Counted from the stretch's first letter, positions 45,477 through 54,396 are shown. The stretch is 64,000 nucleotides of DNA from Clostridia bacterium (GCA_016937975.1 JAFGVN010000024.1:1-64000); one strand, 5' to 3'. Notes: generated by a model from the letters alone, not told the origin. Program-made: numbers and translations.

Positions 45477-46325
45477 ATGATTGATTTTTATTTGAAACAT
45501 TTTGATTTGAAAGTAAATGAAGTGATAAATGTACCAGAATCCTTTAGTTCTACAGTTTATCTGTTGCTATTACAAAACAACAAAAAAGTGATTTTAAAAA
45601 TCCCTTACAATCAGGTAAAACTTCAAAGAGAACTTTTTGTTTTAGAAACTTTGAAAGGCAAAATAAAAGTACCTGAAGTCATAGACTACTTTGAAGGGGA
45701 TTCCGTGCATTCAGGCGCTATGGTTTTAAGTTATTTGGATGGAAAGCCGATCACAGGAGCAATCGATGAAGCATTAGCTTATGATATGGGCGTGCTTTTA
45801 GGTCATCTGCATGAAGTGAAAATGCCGCATTTCACTTTGGAAAAGGACAATGATAAATGGTGGGAATCTGTAGAAATAAGATTCAACGAATGGGCGAAAG
45901 AATGTCAACCTGTTTTAGAACCTGATTTTTTTGAGCAATGTATGATAACCTTTAAAAAATTGTATAGGGATTTGCCACATGCCGATGGACCTTCTTTGAT
46001 TCACTTTGATTTTAGACCAGGAAATATATTGGTGAAAGAAAATAAGATTGTTGGACTCATTGATTTTGAAAGTTCTAGAGGGGGGTCTACTGACATTGAC
46101 TTTACAAAGGTGAAAGTCTATGTGTGGGATCTTTACTCTCATACGAAGGAAGCTTTTATAAAAGGTTATGAATCCGTGAGAGTATTACCCCCTATAGACA
46201 AGACCTTACCCTTGTACTTGTTTTTCAATGGATTTGGGGGATTGGCTTGGTGTGCCAGAAGGAATAAATTAGAGGATGAATTCTTTATTGAAAACTATGA
46301 ACAAGTGAAGGCTTTTTTTGATTAA
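45477..46325 (+). CDS. Aminoglycoside phosphotransferase (APH) family kinase
   Basis: 282 residues with the APH/choline kinase-like fold: an N-lobe ATP site, the catalytic loop HFDFRPGNIL and the metal-binding LIDFESSRGG. The usual catalytic HGD reads HFD here, which keeps the Asp. AAGGAG precedes the ATG. Family members phosphorylate aminoglycosides, macrolides, homoserine or sugars; the next gene is an AAC(6')-like acetyltransferase, which makes antibiotic modification possible but unproven. Confidence 0.82.
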   Translation: MIDFYLKHFDLKVNEVINVPESFSSTVYLLLLQNNKKVILKIPYNQVKLQRELFVLETLKGKIKVPEVIDYFEGDSVHSGAMVLSYLDGKPITGAIDEALAYDMGVLLGHLHEVKMPHFTLEKDNDKWWESVEIRFNEWAKECQPVLEPDFFEQCMITFKKLYRDLPHADGPSLIHFDFRPGNILVKENKIVGLIDFESSRGGSTDIDFTKVKVYVWDLYSHTKEAFIKGYESVRVLPPIDKTLPLYLFFNGFGGLAWCARRNKLEDEFFIENYEQVKAFFD

Positions 46326-46468
46326 ATGGCAGTTTATTTTGACAAATTATTAAAGTTTTCTTAACCATATTATTTTTTAAGTAATTTGTAAATGTGTTGT
46401 ATGGGCTGTTGTATAATAAAAATGAATTATAAAATAAGATTATAAATTTGAATCTGTGAGGTTGAGTA

Positions 46469-46906
46469 ATGATGATTAGAGTAGATGAAACAAATGTAAC
46501 CCTTATGGCAAAAATGGCAAAGAGCCTATGGACGGATATTGATGTAGATGAATATATTTATGACATGAAATGTGCCTTTGATGAAGGCAAAGAAATCACC
46601 TATCTCTATCAAGATGAGCAGGGAGACTACTTGGGTTTTATTCAATTGTCTTTAAGACATGATTACGTGGAAGGCAGTGAATCCTCACCAGTAGGTTATG
46701 TGGAAGGCATTTATGTAAAGGATGAACATCGAAGAAAAGGTATTGCCAGAAAACTCATAGAGTTTGCTGAAGAATGGTCAAGAGAACAGGGGTGTACTGA
46801 ACTGGCTTCTGATTGTGAACTTTCAAATACATTAAGTATTGATTTTCATAAGAATTCTGGTTTTACAGAAGCAAACCGTTTGGTATGCTTTATTAAATCA
46901 TTGTAA
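46469..46906 (+). CDS. Aminoglycoside 6'-N-acetyltransferase-like GNAT protein
   Basis: 145 residues. The blocks RHDYVEGSESSPVGYVEGIY, KDEHRRKGIARKLIEFAEEW and ELASDCELSNTLSIDFHK followed by GFTEANRLVCF closely follow chromosomal AAC(6')-I enzymes, which acetylate the 6'-amino group of kanamycin-type drugs. The acetyl-CoA loop RRKGIA is intact and the length is standard. Two adjacent ATGs (46469, 46472) follow GTGAGG. Whether it acts on drugs is unknown. Confidence 0.82.
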   Translation: MMIRVDETNVTLMAKMAKSLWTDIDVDEYIYDMKCAFDEGKEITYLYQDEQGDYLGFIQLSLRHDYVEGSESSPVGYVEGIYVKDEHRRKGIARKLIEFAEEWSREQGCTELASDCELSNTLSIDFHKNSGFTEANRLVCFIKSL

Positions 46907-46915
46907 GAGGTGTGT

Positions 46916-47416
46916 ATGTTATTTAGTTATTGTCCAAAATGTGGTGAAAAACTGGTTTTAAAATCTTTTGGTGATGAAGTAGACATTCCATATTGTGAAA
47001 TCTGCAAAAGTCCATATTTTGATTATTTTGGCCAAGCCGTTATTGTAGCTGTTTTTAATGAACATCAACAAGTGGTTTTGCTGAAGCAAAACTATGTTTC
47101 TTCTGAACATAGAGGTCTAGTTGCAGGTTACTTGAAACAAGGAACTTCAGCAGAAGAAAATGCTGTAAGAGAAGTTTTAGAAGAAACGGGTCAAGTTACT
47201 GAAAGCATACAATATGTGAAATCATACTGGCATGAGAATAAAGAGCTTTTAATGTTAGGTTTTCTTGTTCATGTCAAAAGAAGAGCGTTTAATGATTCCA
47301 AAGAGGTAGATGAAATCGATTGGTTTGAAAGGAATCATGCTTTAACACTTGTGAGAGAAGGTAGCATTGGCAAAGAACATTTAGAAAATTGTATTGCTAT
47401 TGTAAATCAAAAATAA
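46916..47416 (+). CDS. NUDIX hydrolase with N-terminal zinc ribbon
   Basis: About 166 residues. An N-terminal CPKCG and CEICK pair forms a zinc ribbon as in NADH pyrophosphatase NudC, and a NUDIX box follows (GYLKQGTSAEENAVREVLEE then TGQV), with the REVLEETG core intact. It probably cleaves a nucleoside diphosphate derivative. AAGAGG at 46905-46910 selects the ATG at 46916. It starts ten bases after the AAC(6')-like gene. Confidence 0.88.
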   Translation: MLFSYCPKCGEKLVLKSFGDEVDIPYCEICKSPYFDYFGQAVIVAVFNEHQQVVLLKQNYVSSEHRGLVAGYLKQGTSAEENAVREVLEETGQVTESIQYVKSYWHENKELLMLGFLVHVKRRAFNDSKEVDEIDWFERNHALTLVREGSIGKEHLENCIAIVNQK

Positions 47417-47489
47417 ATCCATACTAACGATTAACCTATCATATGTATGATTTAGATGAGAGTAATTTATGAGCAGGAAGGTTGGTTAT

Positions 47490-47945
47490 ATGTTTAAAGT
47501 CATAAGAAAAATGGAGGACATTGAGCATTTATCAGTGCTCATTGACATGATACAAAAGCAAATGAGTCACATCGGTGGTCAAACAGATCCTGTTCGCATA
47601 GAAGAAGCTTTAAAACGAGGTTTGTCAGATCAAACGAGAACAGTACTGTTTTTACTCACTGAAAAGGATCAGTATCAAGGTTTTTCATTCTGCAATATTT
47701 CAACTGGATTGGAATCTGGTGGTGATTATTTATGGATGAATGAACTGTATGTTCATGAGGAACATAGAAGAAAAAGCATTGGTTCTCAATTAGTTGAACA
47801 TATGGAGAGATGGTGTGAAGAAAATGAAATAAAAAATTTTCTTTGTATGACCAGTAAGGAAAACAAGGAAGCTCAAGTCTTTTATGAAAAGAAAGGGTTT
47901 GGGCTTGAAGAAGTCATATGGGTAAGTAAAGCCATTACAAAGTAA
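47490..47945 (+). CDS. GNAT family N-acetyltransferase
   Basis: About 151 residues. MNELYVHEEHRRKSIGSQLV carries the beta4 strand and acetyl-CoA pyrophosphate loop; KENKEAQVFYEKKGFG is the family C-terminal signature. Starts at 47469 and 47490 are both possible; GGAAGG upstream favours 47490. The substrate is unknown. It belongs to a run of GNAT genes at 46-56 kb. Confidence 0.85.
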   Translation: MFKVIRKMEDIEHLSVLIDMIQKQMSHIGGQTDPVRIEEALKRGLSDQTRTVLFLLTEKDQYQGFSFCNISTGLESGGDYLWMNELYVHEEHRRKSIGSQLVEHMERWCEENEIKNFLCMTSKENKEAQVFYEKKGFGLEEVIWVSKAITK

Positions 47946-47959
47946 TTGAGGAGAGATGG

Positions 47960-48427
47960 ATGATCAAGATATTAAGAACAATGGATGCAGGATTGTTAGG
48001 CATTCTGAACCATGATGTACAAGAGATTCACCATGAAATTGAACCCGGTATTTTCAAAGCCCATTCTAAGGAAGCCATGGATGCTTTGTTTCAAGAATAT
48101 TTGAAAGATGAGAATATGTCCGCTTATATTGCATATGATGATGAAATGCCTGTTGGCTATATCCTTCTTGAAATCAAACACAGCAAGGAAACCTTTTTTA
48201 AATACAGTTATAAAGCTTTAGTAATCGATCAAATATGCATTGAAGCAGCTTACAAAGGTAAAGGTTTCGGGAAAGCCCTTGTGGATTTGGCAAAGGATAT
48301 TGCCAGAGAAGAAAATATCAAGCGTATTGAAATGAATTACTGGACTGAAAACAAGGCATCGGGAGAATTTTTTAGAAGCCAAGGCTTTGAGAATTATAAT
48401 GAGAGGTTGGCCTTTACATTAAAATAA
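47960..48427 (+). CDS. GNAT family N-acetyltransferase
   Basis: 155 residues with IDQICIEAAYKGKGFGKALV (acetyl-CoA loop) and a C-terminal WTENKASGEFFRSQGFENYN signature. GAGGAGAG precedes the ATG, 14 bases after the previous GNAT gene, so the two are probably co-transcribed. The substrate is unknown. Confidence 0.88.
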   Translation: MIKILRTMDAGLLGILNHDVQEIHHEIEPGIFKAHSKEAMDALFQEYLKDENMSAYIAYDDEMPVGYILLEIKHSKETFFKYSYKALVIDQICIEAAYKGKGFGKALVDLAKDIAREENIKRIEMNYWTENKASGEFFRSQGFENYNERLAFTLK

Positions 48428-48546
48428 CGAAAGGACAGAGGTGTCTATTTCATAAAGTAGGTATATCCATATGTAAGACCTGATCTCCATGTTGAAAATA
48501 CGGTCAGCATATGACGAAAAAAAGTTTGAATGAAAAGGATCGAAGT

Positions 48547-48993
48547 ATGGAAGAAAAGAATTTTACACTAATCAAGTCATATAAACTGCTCATAGTTTGG
48601 TTTATAGGTTTTATAGTAGGTACAGTATTTTTAAGTTATGTGATGTCGCTCCTTAAAATAAGTGGAGATTATTTGGCGCTTATCTGGTTGAATCTTACCA
48701 ATTTATTTGTTATCAGTTTGTTTCAGATGATCTATAAGACAGAAAGGGTTTATTACATTAACTATGTAACTTATAAAGAAGCTTGTGAAGCAACCCGTGA
48801 AGAGCGAAAAGCCTTTGCATACAAACATATCAATGTTTTTTCTAAGGCTTCATTAATCTTTCTTATTTATTCAGCAATTTCTCTCATTGTAAAAATAAAT
48901 ATAGGTATTAATATTGGTGTTTATACGGTGCTGATTGTTGTAGCAGCCATTAGAACTGTGCCTTTTAGATTAAAGGAAAAAAATAAATATTGA
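48547..48993 (+). CDS. Four-helix membrane protein, function unknown
   Basis: About 148 residues with four hydrophobic segments in two pairs, separated by a charged middle (TYKEACEATREERKAFAYKH). AAAGGA seven bases ahead of the ATG at 48547 favours it over the ATG at 48511. I do not recognise the family; the layout recalls small DUF3021-type proteins, without certainty. Confidence 0.65.
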   Translation: MEEKNFTLIKSYKLLIVWFIGFIVGTVFLSYVMSLLKISGDYLALIWLNLTNLFVISLFQMIYKTERVYYINYVTYKEACEATREERKAFAYKHINVFSKASLIFLIYSAISLIVKINIGINIGVYTVLIVVAAIRTVPFRLKEKNKY

Positions 48994-49068
48994 AATATTC
49001 GTGATTATAGAGGGTTTAAGGGTATTTTATCATCATCAGGAACCTATTTTAAAAAAAGTGAGGTAAAA

Positions 49069-49863
49069 ATGGACTCAGATCAGATTACAATTGAGCATAA
49101 AGAAAGTTTAAAGGCCTTCATACGTCTTGAGGAAGATTTGTTTCCATCAAATTTCACGAATTATCATGAAAAGGATTTTGGTGTTTTGTTTTTTAATACT
49201 GAAAATAAAACTTCTTATGACAGTAATCATGCTATTATCTTTGAGAATAAAGTAGAACATTTAGGTGAAGTGTTAGATGAAATCACAGAATTTTACTTGC
49301 ACAAAGGGATTCATCCAAGTATATATCAATCTTTGGGAGATGAAGGTTATTTTACTGAGATGAAAGAGGTTTTTGAAAGACACGGCTATCATGTTTGGGT
49401 AGAAGAGCCTGCAAATATCATGTTGCTATGTGAAAGCAATCAATTGAAAAAGCCTTATGAAATTCAGATTAAATGTCTTGAGGAATGGGATGAGCGAATT
49501 GCAACAGACATATGCATACCCTCTAATGAAGCTTATGAAATAGATGTGATCAAAAATAATATTTTAAATCCCAATGGGCGAGTTTTTGTTGGTTATCTAA
49601 ATGAAAAAGCCGTAGTTGTAATGCATATGCATCTGTCCAAACGGGATTGTTGTCGTTATGATTATATCTTGGTCTCCAAGGCAGAAAGAAACAAAGGATA
49701 TGCCAGAGCTTTATTGTCACATGTCACAGATTACTGCAGAGTAAATGGGATTCGAAATTGTTTTCAGTGGCCTGCCCATGAAACATCGCAGCGAATCTGT
49801 TATGAGGCGGGTTTTAGACATTTGTTTACTTCAGAGATTGGTAGAGCATCATATTATAAATGA
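49069..49863 (+). CDS. Two-domain GNAT family N-acetyltransferase
   Basis: 264 residues. The N-terminal 130 residues look like a degenerate GNAT domain. The C-terminal half is a complete one (YDYILVSKAERNKGYARALL holds the acetyl-CoA loop, and the ending RICYEAGFRHLF is typical). AGTGAGG precedes the start. The substrate is unknown. Confidence 0.85.
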   Translation: MDSDQITIEHKESLKAFIRLEEDLFPSNFTNYHEKDFGVLFFNTENKTSYDSNHAIIFENKVEHLGEVLDEITEFYLHKGIHPSIYQSLGDEGYFTEMKEVFERHGYHVWVEEPANIMLLCESNQLKKPYEIQIKCLEEWDERIATDICIPSNEAYEIDVIKNNILNPNGRVFVGYLNEKAVVVMHMHLSKRDCCRYDYILVSKAERNKGYARALLSHVTDYCRVNGIRNCFQWPAHETSQRICYEAGFRHLFTSEIGRASYYK

Positions 49864-49888
49864 TAAAGAAAATAGACAAGGGAGCGTT

Positions 49889-49996
49889 ATGAAATTAGCA
49901 TTTTGGATTTGTGTAGGTATTGCCATATTTGGTGGTGAGTTAGTTTTTAAGCGTCGTAAAAAAGATGGGCATAAAAAAGACAAAAATGATCATTAG
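49889..49996 (+). CDS. 35-residue single-helix membrane protein
   Basis: The sequence begins MKLAFWICVGIAIFGGELVF and ends in a run of Lys, Arg, Asp and His. AAGGGAG lies six bases before the ATG. It is located between two clear genes with short gaps on each side, in the same direction. A small regulatory or stabilising membrane peptide is possible; no family is recognised. Confidence 0.55.
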   Translation: MKLAFWICVGIAIFGGELVFKRRKKDGHKKDKNDH

Positions 49997-50011
49997 TATT
50001 GTGAGGTAATT

Positions 50012-50641
50012 ATGAAAATATATGATATAACCAAAACCCTTAACGAAGATATTGCAGTATGGCCTGGGGATCAAAAGTTTCAAAGAGAAAGTGAATCCTT
50101 TGAACTCCAGGGGAATATATGGCATGCCAGTCGATTGTCGATGAGTTTACATACAGGTACACATTTAGATGCACATTATCATTATGATGAAAAGGGAAAA
50201 ACCATAGATCAACATGATTTATCCAGATATGTTGGTAAATGCCAAGTGATTGATGTCAGTCAACGTCGTGATAAGACCATTTCTTTAAATGAAATTTCCT
50301 GTGAGATTGTTGCGAAGCGTGTATTGTTTAAAACCAGTAGAAGTGTTGATGCAAAAATATGGGAAGATGATTTTAGAGGTTTTTCCCCTGAACTCATTCA
50401 TTTTCTTCATGAGAAAAAAGTAGAACTCATTGGTATAGACAGTTTCAGTGTAGATCCTTATGGAGAAGAAATGCCCGTACATCTTTTGTTGGGACCGTAT
50501 GATATTTATAACATTGAAGGTTTAAACTTAAATGAAGTAGAAGAAGGTCTATACACATTAATGGCTTTACCTCTAAAACTTGAAGGTGCAGATGGTAGTC
50601 CTGTAAGAGCCATCTTAATTGAGGGTGATCTTGAATCATAA
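50012..50641 (+). CDS. Cyclase family protein, kynurenine-formamidase-like
   Basis: 209 residues of the cyclase/KynB family. The metal-binding HTGTHLDAHYH motif is intact (Pro of the usual HxGTHxDxPxH is Ala here), as is the IGIDSFSVDP block. Members hydrolyse N-formylkynurenine or cyclic amides. No tryptophan-catabolism genes are near, so the substrate is unknown. TGAGG precedes the ATG, 15 bases after the small membrane gene. Confidence 0.85.
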   Translation: MKIYDITKTLNEDIAVWPGDQKFQRESESFELQGNIWHASRLSMSLHTGTHLDAHYHYDEKGKTIDQHDLSRYVGKCQVIDVSQRRDKTISLNEISCEIVAKRVLFKTSRSVDAKIWEDDFRGFSPELIHFLHEKKVELIGIDSFSVDPYGEEMPVHLLLGPYDIYNIEGLNLNEVEEGLYTLMALPLKLEGADGSPVRAILIEGDLES

Positions 50642-50689
50642 TAAGCTTCGAAAGATGTTTTTCTTAAAAAGAGACCCAAAAGTATATAA

Positions 50690-50722
50690 AAAGCATGAGT
50701 GTAAAAAACTCATGCTTTGTTA
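50690..50722. terminator. Bidirectional terminator
   Basis: AAAGCATGAGT (50690-50700) pairs with ACTCATGCTTT (50708-50718), an 11-bp stem between the cyclase gene and the reverse-strand ArsC-like gene, with T-rich sequence leaving it in both directions. Confidence 0.85.
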
Positions 50723-50728
50723 TTTGAG

Positions 50729-51079
50729 TTAGAGAAGTTTTTCTTCCCAATCCTTTAATTTGAATCCTGATAAAACGAAGTTGTCACCAATTAGAACAGG
50801 TCTCTTATGAAACATACCATCACTTTCAAGGATCGAAAGCAACTCATCCTCTGAAAGACTATTCCAACGTTCTTTCAAGTTATTTTCCTTGTACAAACGG
50901 CCATTGGTGTTAAAGAATTTGACCAGTTCTAAACCACTCATAGCCATCCATGCTTTTACTTCTTCTGCTTTTGGGTTGTCTTTATGAATTAACCTTAACT
51001 CATAATTAATTTGATTGTCATCAAGCCAATCCTTGGCTTTTCTACTGGTGGTTCACGATGGGTAATGTAATAAAATCAT
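50729..51079 (-). CDS. Probable selenoprotein of the ArsC/Spx family (TGA-encoded Sec9)
   Basis: Read from an ATG at 51079 (reverse strand, AAAGGAG seven bases before it), the frame gives MILLHYPS, then TGA at 51055-51053, then TTSRKAKDWLDDNQINYEL and on through a complete ArsC/Spx-type domain (GLELVKFFNTNG, KRPVLIGDNFVLSGFK) of 116 residues. The TGA stands exactly where the redox-active Cys of the CxxS/CxxSRKA motif belongs. The hairpin AAGCCAA-GGA-TTGGCTT lies 13 bases after the TGA, with its G-starting loop 20 bases from it, within the known bacterial SECIS geometry. The shorter frame from 50947 has no ribosome-binding site and lacks the active site. The alternative is a Cys-to-stop nonsense mutation. 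Sec machinery is not in this window. Confidence 0.72.
51023..51039 (-). promoter_or_regulatory. Candidate bacterial SECIS element
   Basis: Seven base pairs (AAGCCAA with TTGGCTT) closed by the loop GGA, on the mRNA of the ArsC-like gene, 13 bases after the UGA. A short apical loop beginning with G, 16-37 bases from the UGA, is the published general pattern for bacterial SECIS elements. The same bases code for KAKDWL, so chance pairing is possible. Confidence 0.55.
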
Positions 51080-51181
51080 CTTGTACTCCTTTCAAACCTG
51101 TTAATGTATTCATACCATTATCTTACATAAATAAACAGGGACTGTCTAGGAATATCTTGAATTAATACAGTTTTGTATTAA

Positions 51182-51748
51182 TTATAATTGATTTGACATC
51201 CTATAGGCTTTGATAAATCCTTTATAGACTTCATGACTGAAATTAAAACCTAATGCTTCATAGAACTTACCAACGATCTCATTACCATTGGCAACATATA
51301 CCCAAAGGTCTTCTGCATCCTTTTGTGATCTTAACCATGTCATGGCCTCCTCTGCAAGCTGTTTGCCAATATTATGACTTCGATATTTTTCGTCAACAAT
51401 TAAGAGTCTAAAAGTACCTACAATTTTTGGCATATCATAATCAACAGGATAGAAGCCAATACCACCTAAAGATTCTGCCCAAGCTGCCTTATGATCGGCT
51501 ACTGCCTTTGTCACTGTAGTGACAATGGAAAAAGCAAATCCGATGGGAGTATTTTCATCATATGCAACAAGCATATGCTTTCTTTTCGTATTAGCATATT
51601 CTGGTTTTAAGCGATTCTCATAATTCATACTTTTCATGACATCTTGTCTAATGGTAGCTCTTTCACCTTGAAAAGTCATAAGTTGATTGCACAAGTCTGC
51701 CAAGAAATCAATGTTGTCGCCTTCATAGATTTTGAGCTTAATTTTCAT
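51182..51748 (-). CDS. GNAT family N-acetyltransferase
   Basis: 188 residues. RLLIVDEKYRSHNIGKQLAE contains the beta4 strand and a YRSHNIGKQL acetyl-CoA loop; NEIVGKFYEALGFNFSHEVY is the C-terminal signature. It lies divergent from the LysR gene at 51857, so it may be that regulator's target. The substrate is unknown. Confidence 0.85.
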   Translation of the reverse strand: MKIKLKIYEGDNIDFLADLCNQLMTFQGERATIRQDVMKSMNYENRLKPEYANTKRKHMLVAYDENTPIGFAFSIVTTVTKAVADHKAAWAESLGGIGFYPVDYDMPKIVGTFRLLIVDEKYRSHNIGKQLAEEAMTWLRSQKDAEDLWVYVANGNEIVGKFYEALGFNFSHEVYKGFIKAYRMSNQL

Positions 51749-51856
51749 AGTTTTTTCCTTTCAATACAAAATATATGGACTCTCATAATATAATTATATG
51801 AATAATATTGAGAATAATCCAATTGTTAGTTACAATATTTATCATAGGAGATACCT

Positions 51857-52765
51857 ATGAATGGAGGCATTATGGAAATTCGTGAAATCATTCATGTCAG
51901 ATGCGTTGCAACGTTTCAAAACATCACAAAGGCTGCAGAGTTTCTTCACATCACACAACCCTCACTATCACAAAGTATTAAGTTGATAGAAAAAAAGCTT
52001 CAGTTGTCACTGTTTCATAGAAGTAAGAAGGGGATGACTTTAACAGAAGAAGGTAGGGCATTTGTAAGGGATTCAGAACCTTTGATTCAAGCCTACGAAA
52101 TGTTTCTCTCTAAAATCAACCAATACAATCTATCAGAGCAGTATCATATCGGCTTATTTAAGTTATCTTATACAACTGCGATTAACGATGGGGTGATGAA
52201 CTTTATATCTGAACATAGTGATGACAATTATATGATTAAAGTAGAAAGCATTGATGATTTGGAAAAAATGCTTTTAGGAAATCAATTGGATGTTGCGATT
52301 GTCAAGTATACACCTATTTACAAAAGAAACCCGAAACTCCATTATGAGATGCTTTTTAAAGAACCTTTGTATTGTATATTAAGTAGTACTCATCCATTAA
52401 GTTCTGAAAAGATAATTGATGCGAAATCACTTTCAGGCAATGCCTTAATTACAAGTGCACCTTCGGAATATCCCTATAAGATGACAGAACATATTTTAAA
52501 GGAAGCGGGCATAACTTTGGAAATCCATACCATGACGAATTACTACAATTTGGCCATGATTTTAGATTTGGTGGAAAAAAACATGGGGGTTGGTTTTGCT
52601 TCTGAAAAGATATGTCAGCATTTTAAAAGACCAGGGATTCGAAGTATTCCTTTAAGTATAAGTTACGATTATGAGGTTTGTATCGTCACCAATCCAAACC
52701 AAAAGACTTCTGTAAAGATTCTTGAATTCATAGAATACCTAAAGGAATATGTTGCTTCCAATTAA
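51857..52765 (+). CDS. LysR-family transcriptional regulator
   Basis: About 302 residues: an N-terminal winged helix-turn-helix (NITKAAEFLHITQPSLSQSI, KLQLSLFHRSKKGMTLTEEG) and a periplasmic-binding-like effector domain (about 95-300). Two ATGs, 51857 and 51872, each have a ribosome-binding site; MEIREIIH at 51872 is the usual LysR start. It is divergent from a GNAT gene. In the gap, ATTG-N9-CAAT at 51807-51823 has the T-N11-A form of a LysR site. Confidence 0.9.
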   Translation: MNGGIMEIREIIHVRCVATFQNITKAAEFLHITQPSLSQSIKLIEKKLQLSLFHRSKKGMTLTEEGRAFVRDSEPLIQAYEMFLSKINQYNLSEQYHIGLFKLSYTTAINDGVMNFISEHSDDNYMIKVESIDDLEKMLLGNQLDVAIVKYTPIYKRNPKLHYEMLFKEPLYCILSSTHPLSSEKIIDAKSLSGNALITSAPSEYPYKMTEHILKEAGITLEIHTMTNYYNLAMILDLVEKNMGVGFASEKICQHFKRPGIRSIPLSISYDYEVCIVTNPNQKTSVKILEFIEYLKEYVASN

Positions 52766-52797
52766 AATGAAAAGATCCTATTCATGATCTTTTCATT
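52766..52797. terminator. Terminator-like hairpin between convergent genes
   Basis: AATGAAAAGATC (52766-52777) pairs with GATCTTTTCATT (52786-52797), a 12-bp stem between the LysR gene and the reverse-strand GGDEF gene. The T tail is poor on the plus strand. Confidence 0.6.
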
Positions 52798-52835
52798 GGT
52801 TATGTTCGGATTGAGTTTTAGCTGCTCAAATACAT

Positions 52836-54396
52836 TTAGTTGGATTCAGGTTGAAAAACACAGACTCTGTTCCTGCCCTTATTTTTAGCTTGATACATCG
52901 CTGCATCAGCTTCATCAATTATTTGTACTAATGCTCCTTGAGTAGATGTAATTTCAGAAAGTCCAATGCTGATGGTCATGTCTTTTAAATAACCGAGACT
53001 TGAGTTTTCCACCAATGCTCTTATTTTTTCAGCGATTTGTTCTGCCTGTGTTAATGCTGTGTGGGAGAGCAAAATAATAAATTCCTCTCCTCCCCATCGT
53101 GCAAAAATATCTGATTTTCTCACATTTTGAGAAACCAATTGAGCAAGCTGTTTTAATGCATGATCTCCTGCATCGTGTCCATGGGTGTCATTGATTCTTT
53201 TAAAAAAGTCGATATCAAACAACATGATGCTGCCAGGATAGTCATATCGTTCCATACGTTTAAGCTCTTTTTCAGCAAGTTCAAAAAATGTGGCGGTTGT
53301 AGATTTGTGTGAGAAAATCAATGTGTGCAATATTTTGTATTTTGGATTGATAAAAGGAAATCGCCCAACCAAAAGTAATGATAGAAATTGTAAATACTGT
53401 AAAGAAAATAATTTGCTTTATATATCCTTTAACAATATCTGCATGTTCGTCAGTGCCAAGAAAAGTAATTAAATAGGCAACTGGTTGACCTACAATATTG
53501 TTGATGGTGAGAAATTTGACGATATAATTTTCGCCGTTATATTGACAATTAATGACAAAATTCTCATTGTTGTTGATTTGTTCTTCATATTGATCCTTGA
53601 TTTTAGAAAAAAAACTTTGACTGTCAAAATCTTTTAAATAAGTGGTATTGTCAATAATTTCTGTTACTTCTCTGTCGAAGTAATAGTTTTCTGAAATGTA
53701 GGAATCCGTGTAGTTTGAGATTTCCTCTTCGAAAACATTGTCTTGAACTTCTGATTTTTTAATGATAAATTTAAAATTCTGTGCTGGATACAAGTCGGAC
53801 AAAATCTCTAAAATGGAAGCTGTCGAGATAGAAACTTCAGCAGTTCCAATGAGTTCGTTGTTATCATGCAAAGGATATACAAAGCGATAGCCATTAAAAA
53901 TTCTACCTTCCTCAAAACCGGATACATATGAGTCCGTTTCATTGGCAATTTTTATACTATCTCTAATATCATATAGGAGATCACCATAAGTATCTAGACG
54001 GTGCATTCTCAAGAAACTTTCGGTATTAGCCAATTGAAAATGTAATTGTCTGAATTTGTATTTTGTCATATGTTCATATTTAACGATGAGATAATCGTAT
54101 AGTTCTTGACGGAGTATTTTTTTCTCTTCATCGGATGCTGTTGCAGCTTCTCGGATATGAGATAAAATATATGAATCTGATTTTATATCATCAAAAATAT
54201 AATTGGAGAATGACTCATAAGTTTTTAAAATAGATTCAATCTTACCTTTAAAATTAGATAATTCCAAATCAAAATAAGAGGATTCAGTTTCCTTGAAGTT
54301 CAAATGTGATGTCCATGTCATCAAACCCCAGAGGACTATTATGATGATGGTATAAGTTGTCCAAAAGATATATTTTCGATTCATAGCTTTTTTCAT
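52836..54396 (-). pseudogene. Membrane diguanylate cyclase broken by a +1 frameshift
   Basis: The first frame (54396 to 53281, 371 residues) has two membrane helices around a large extracellular sensor region and enters the GGDEF domain with IAHIDFLTQIYNRHIF before a TGA. The second frame resumes as FELAEKELKRMERYDYPGSI and continues through a full GGDEF domain (RWGGEEFIILL, with an intact RKSD inhibitory site) to 52836. The join lies in a run of six A at 53283-53288 on the plus strand. Removing one base gives a continuous 519-residue protein. It is a real frameshift, an assembly or sequencing error, or less likely slippage. Confidence 0.88.

Noticed and set aside
50729-50947. The 72-residue frame from 50947 as the true gene.
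   Set aside because: It lacks a ribosome-binding site and the N-terminal strand and active site of its family, while a good start exists at 51079.
53283-53288. Programmed frameshifting or transcriptional slippage in the split diguanylate cyclase.
   Set aside because: A run of six is short for slippage and no stimulating structure is seen; mutation or sequence error is more likely.
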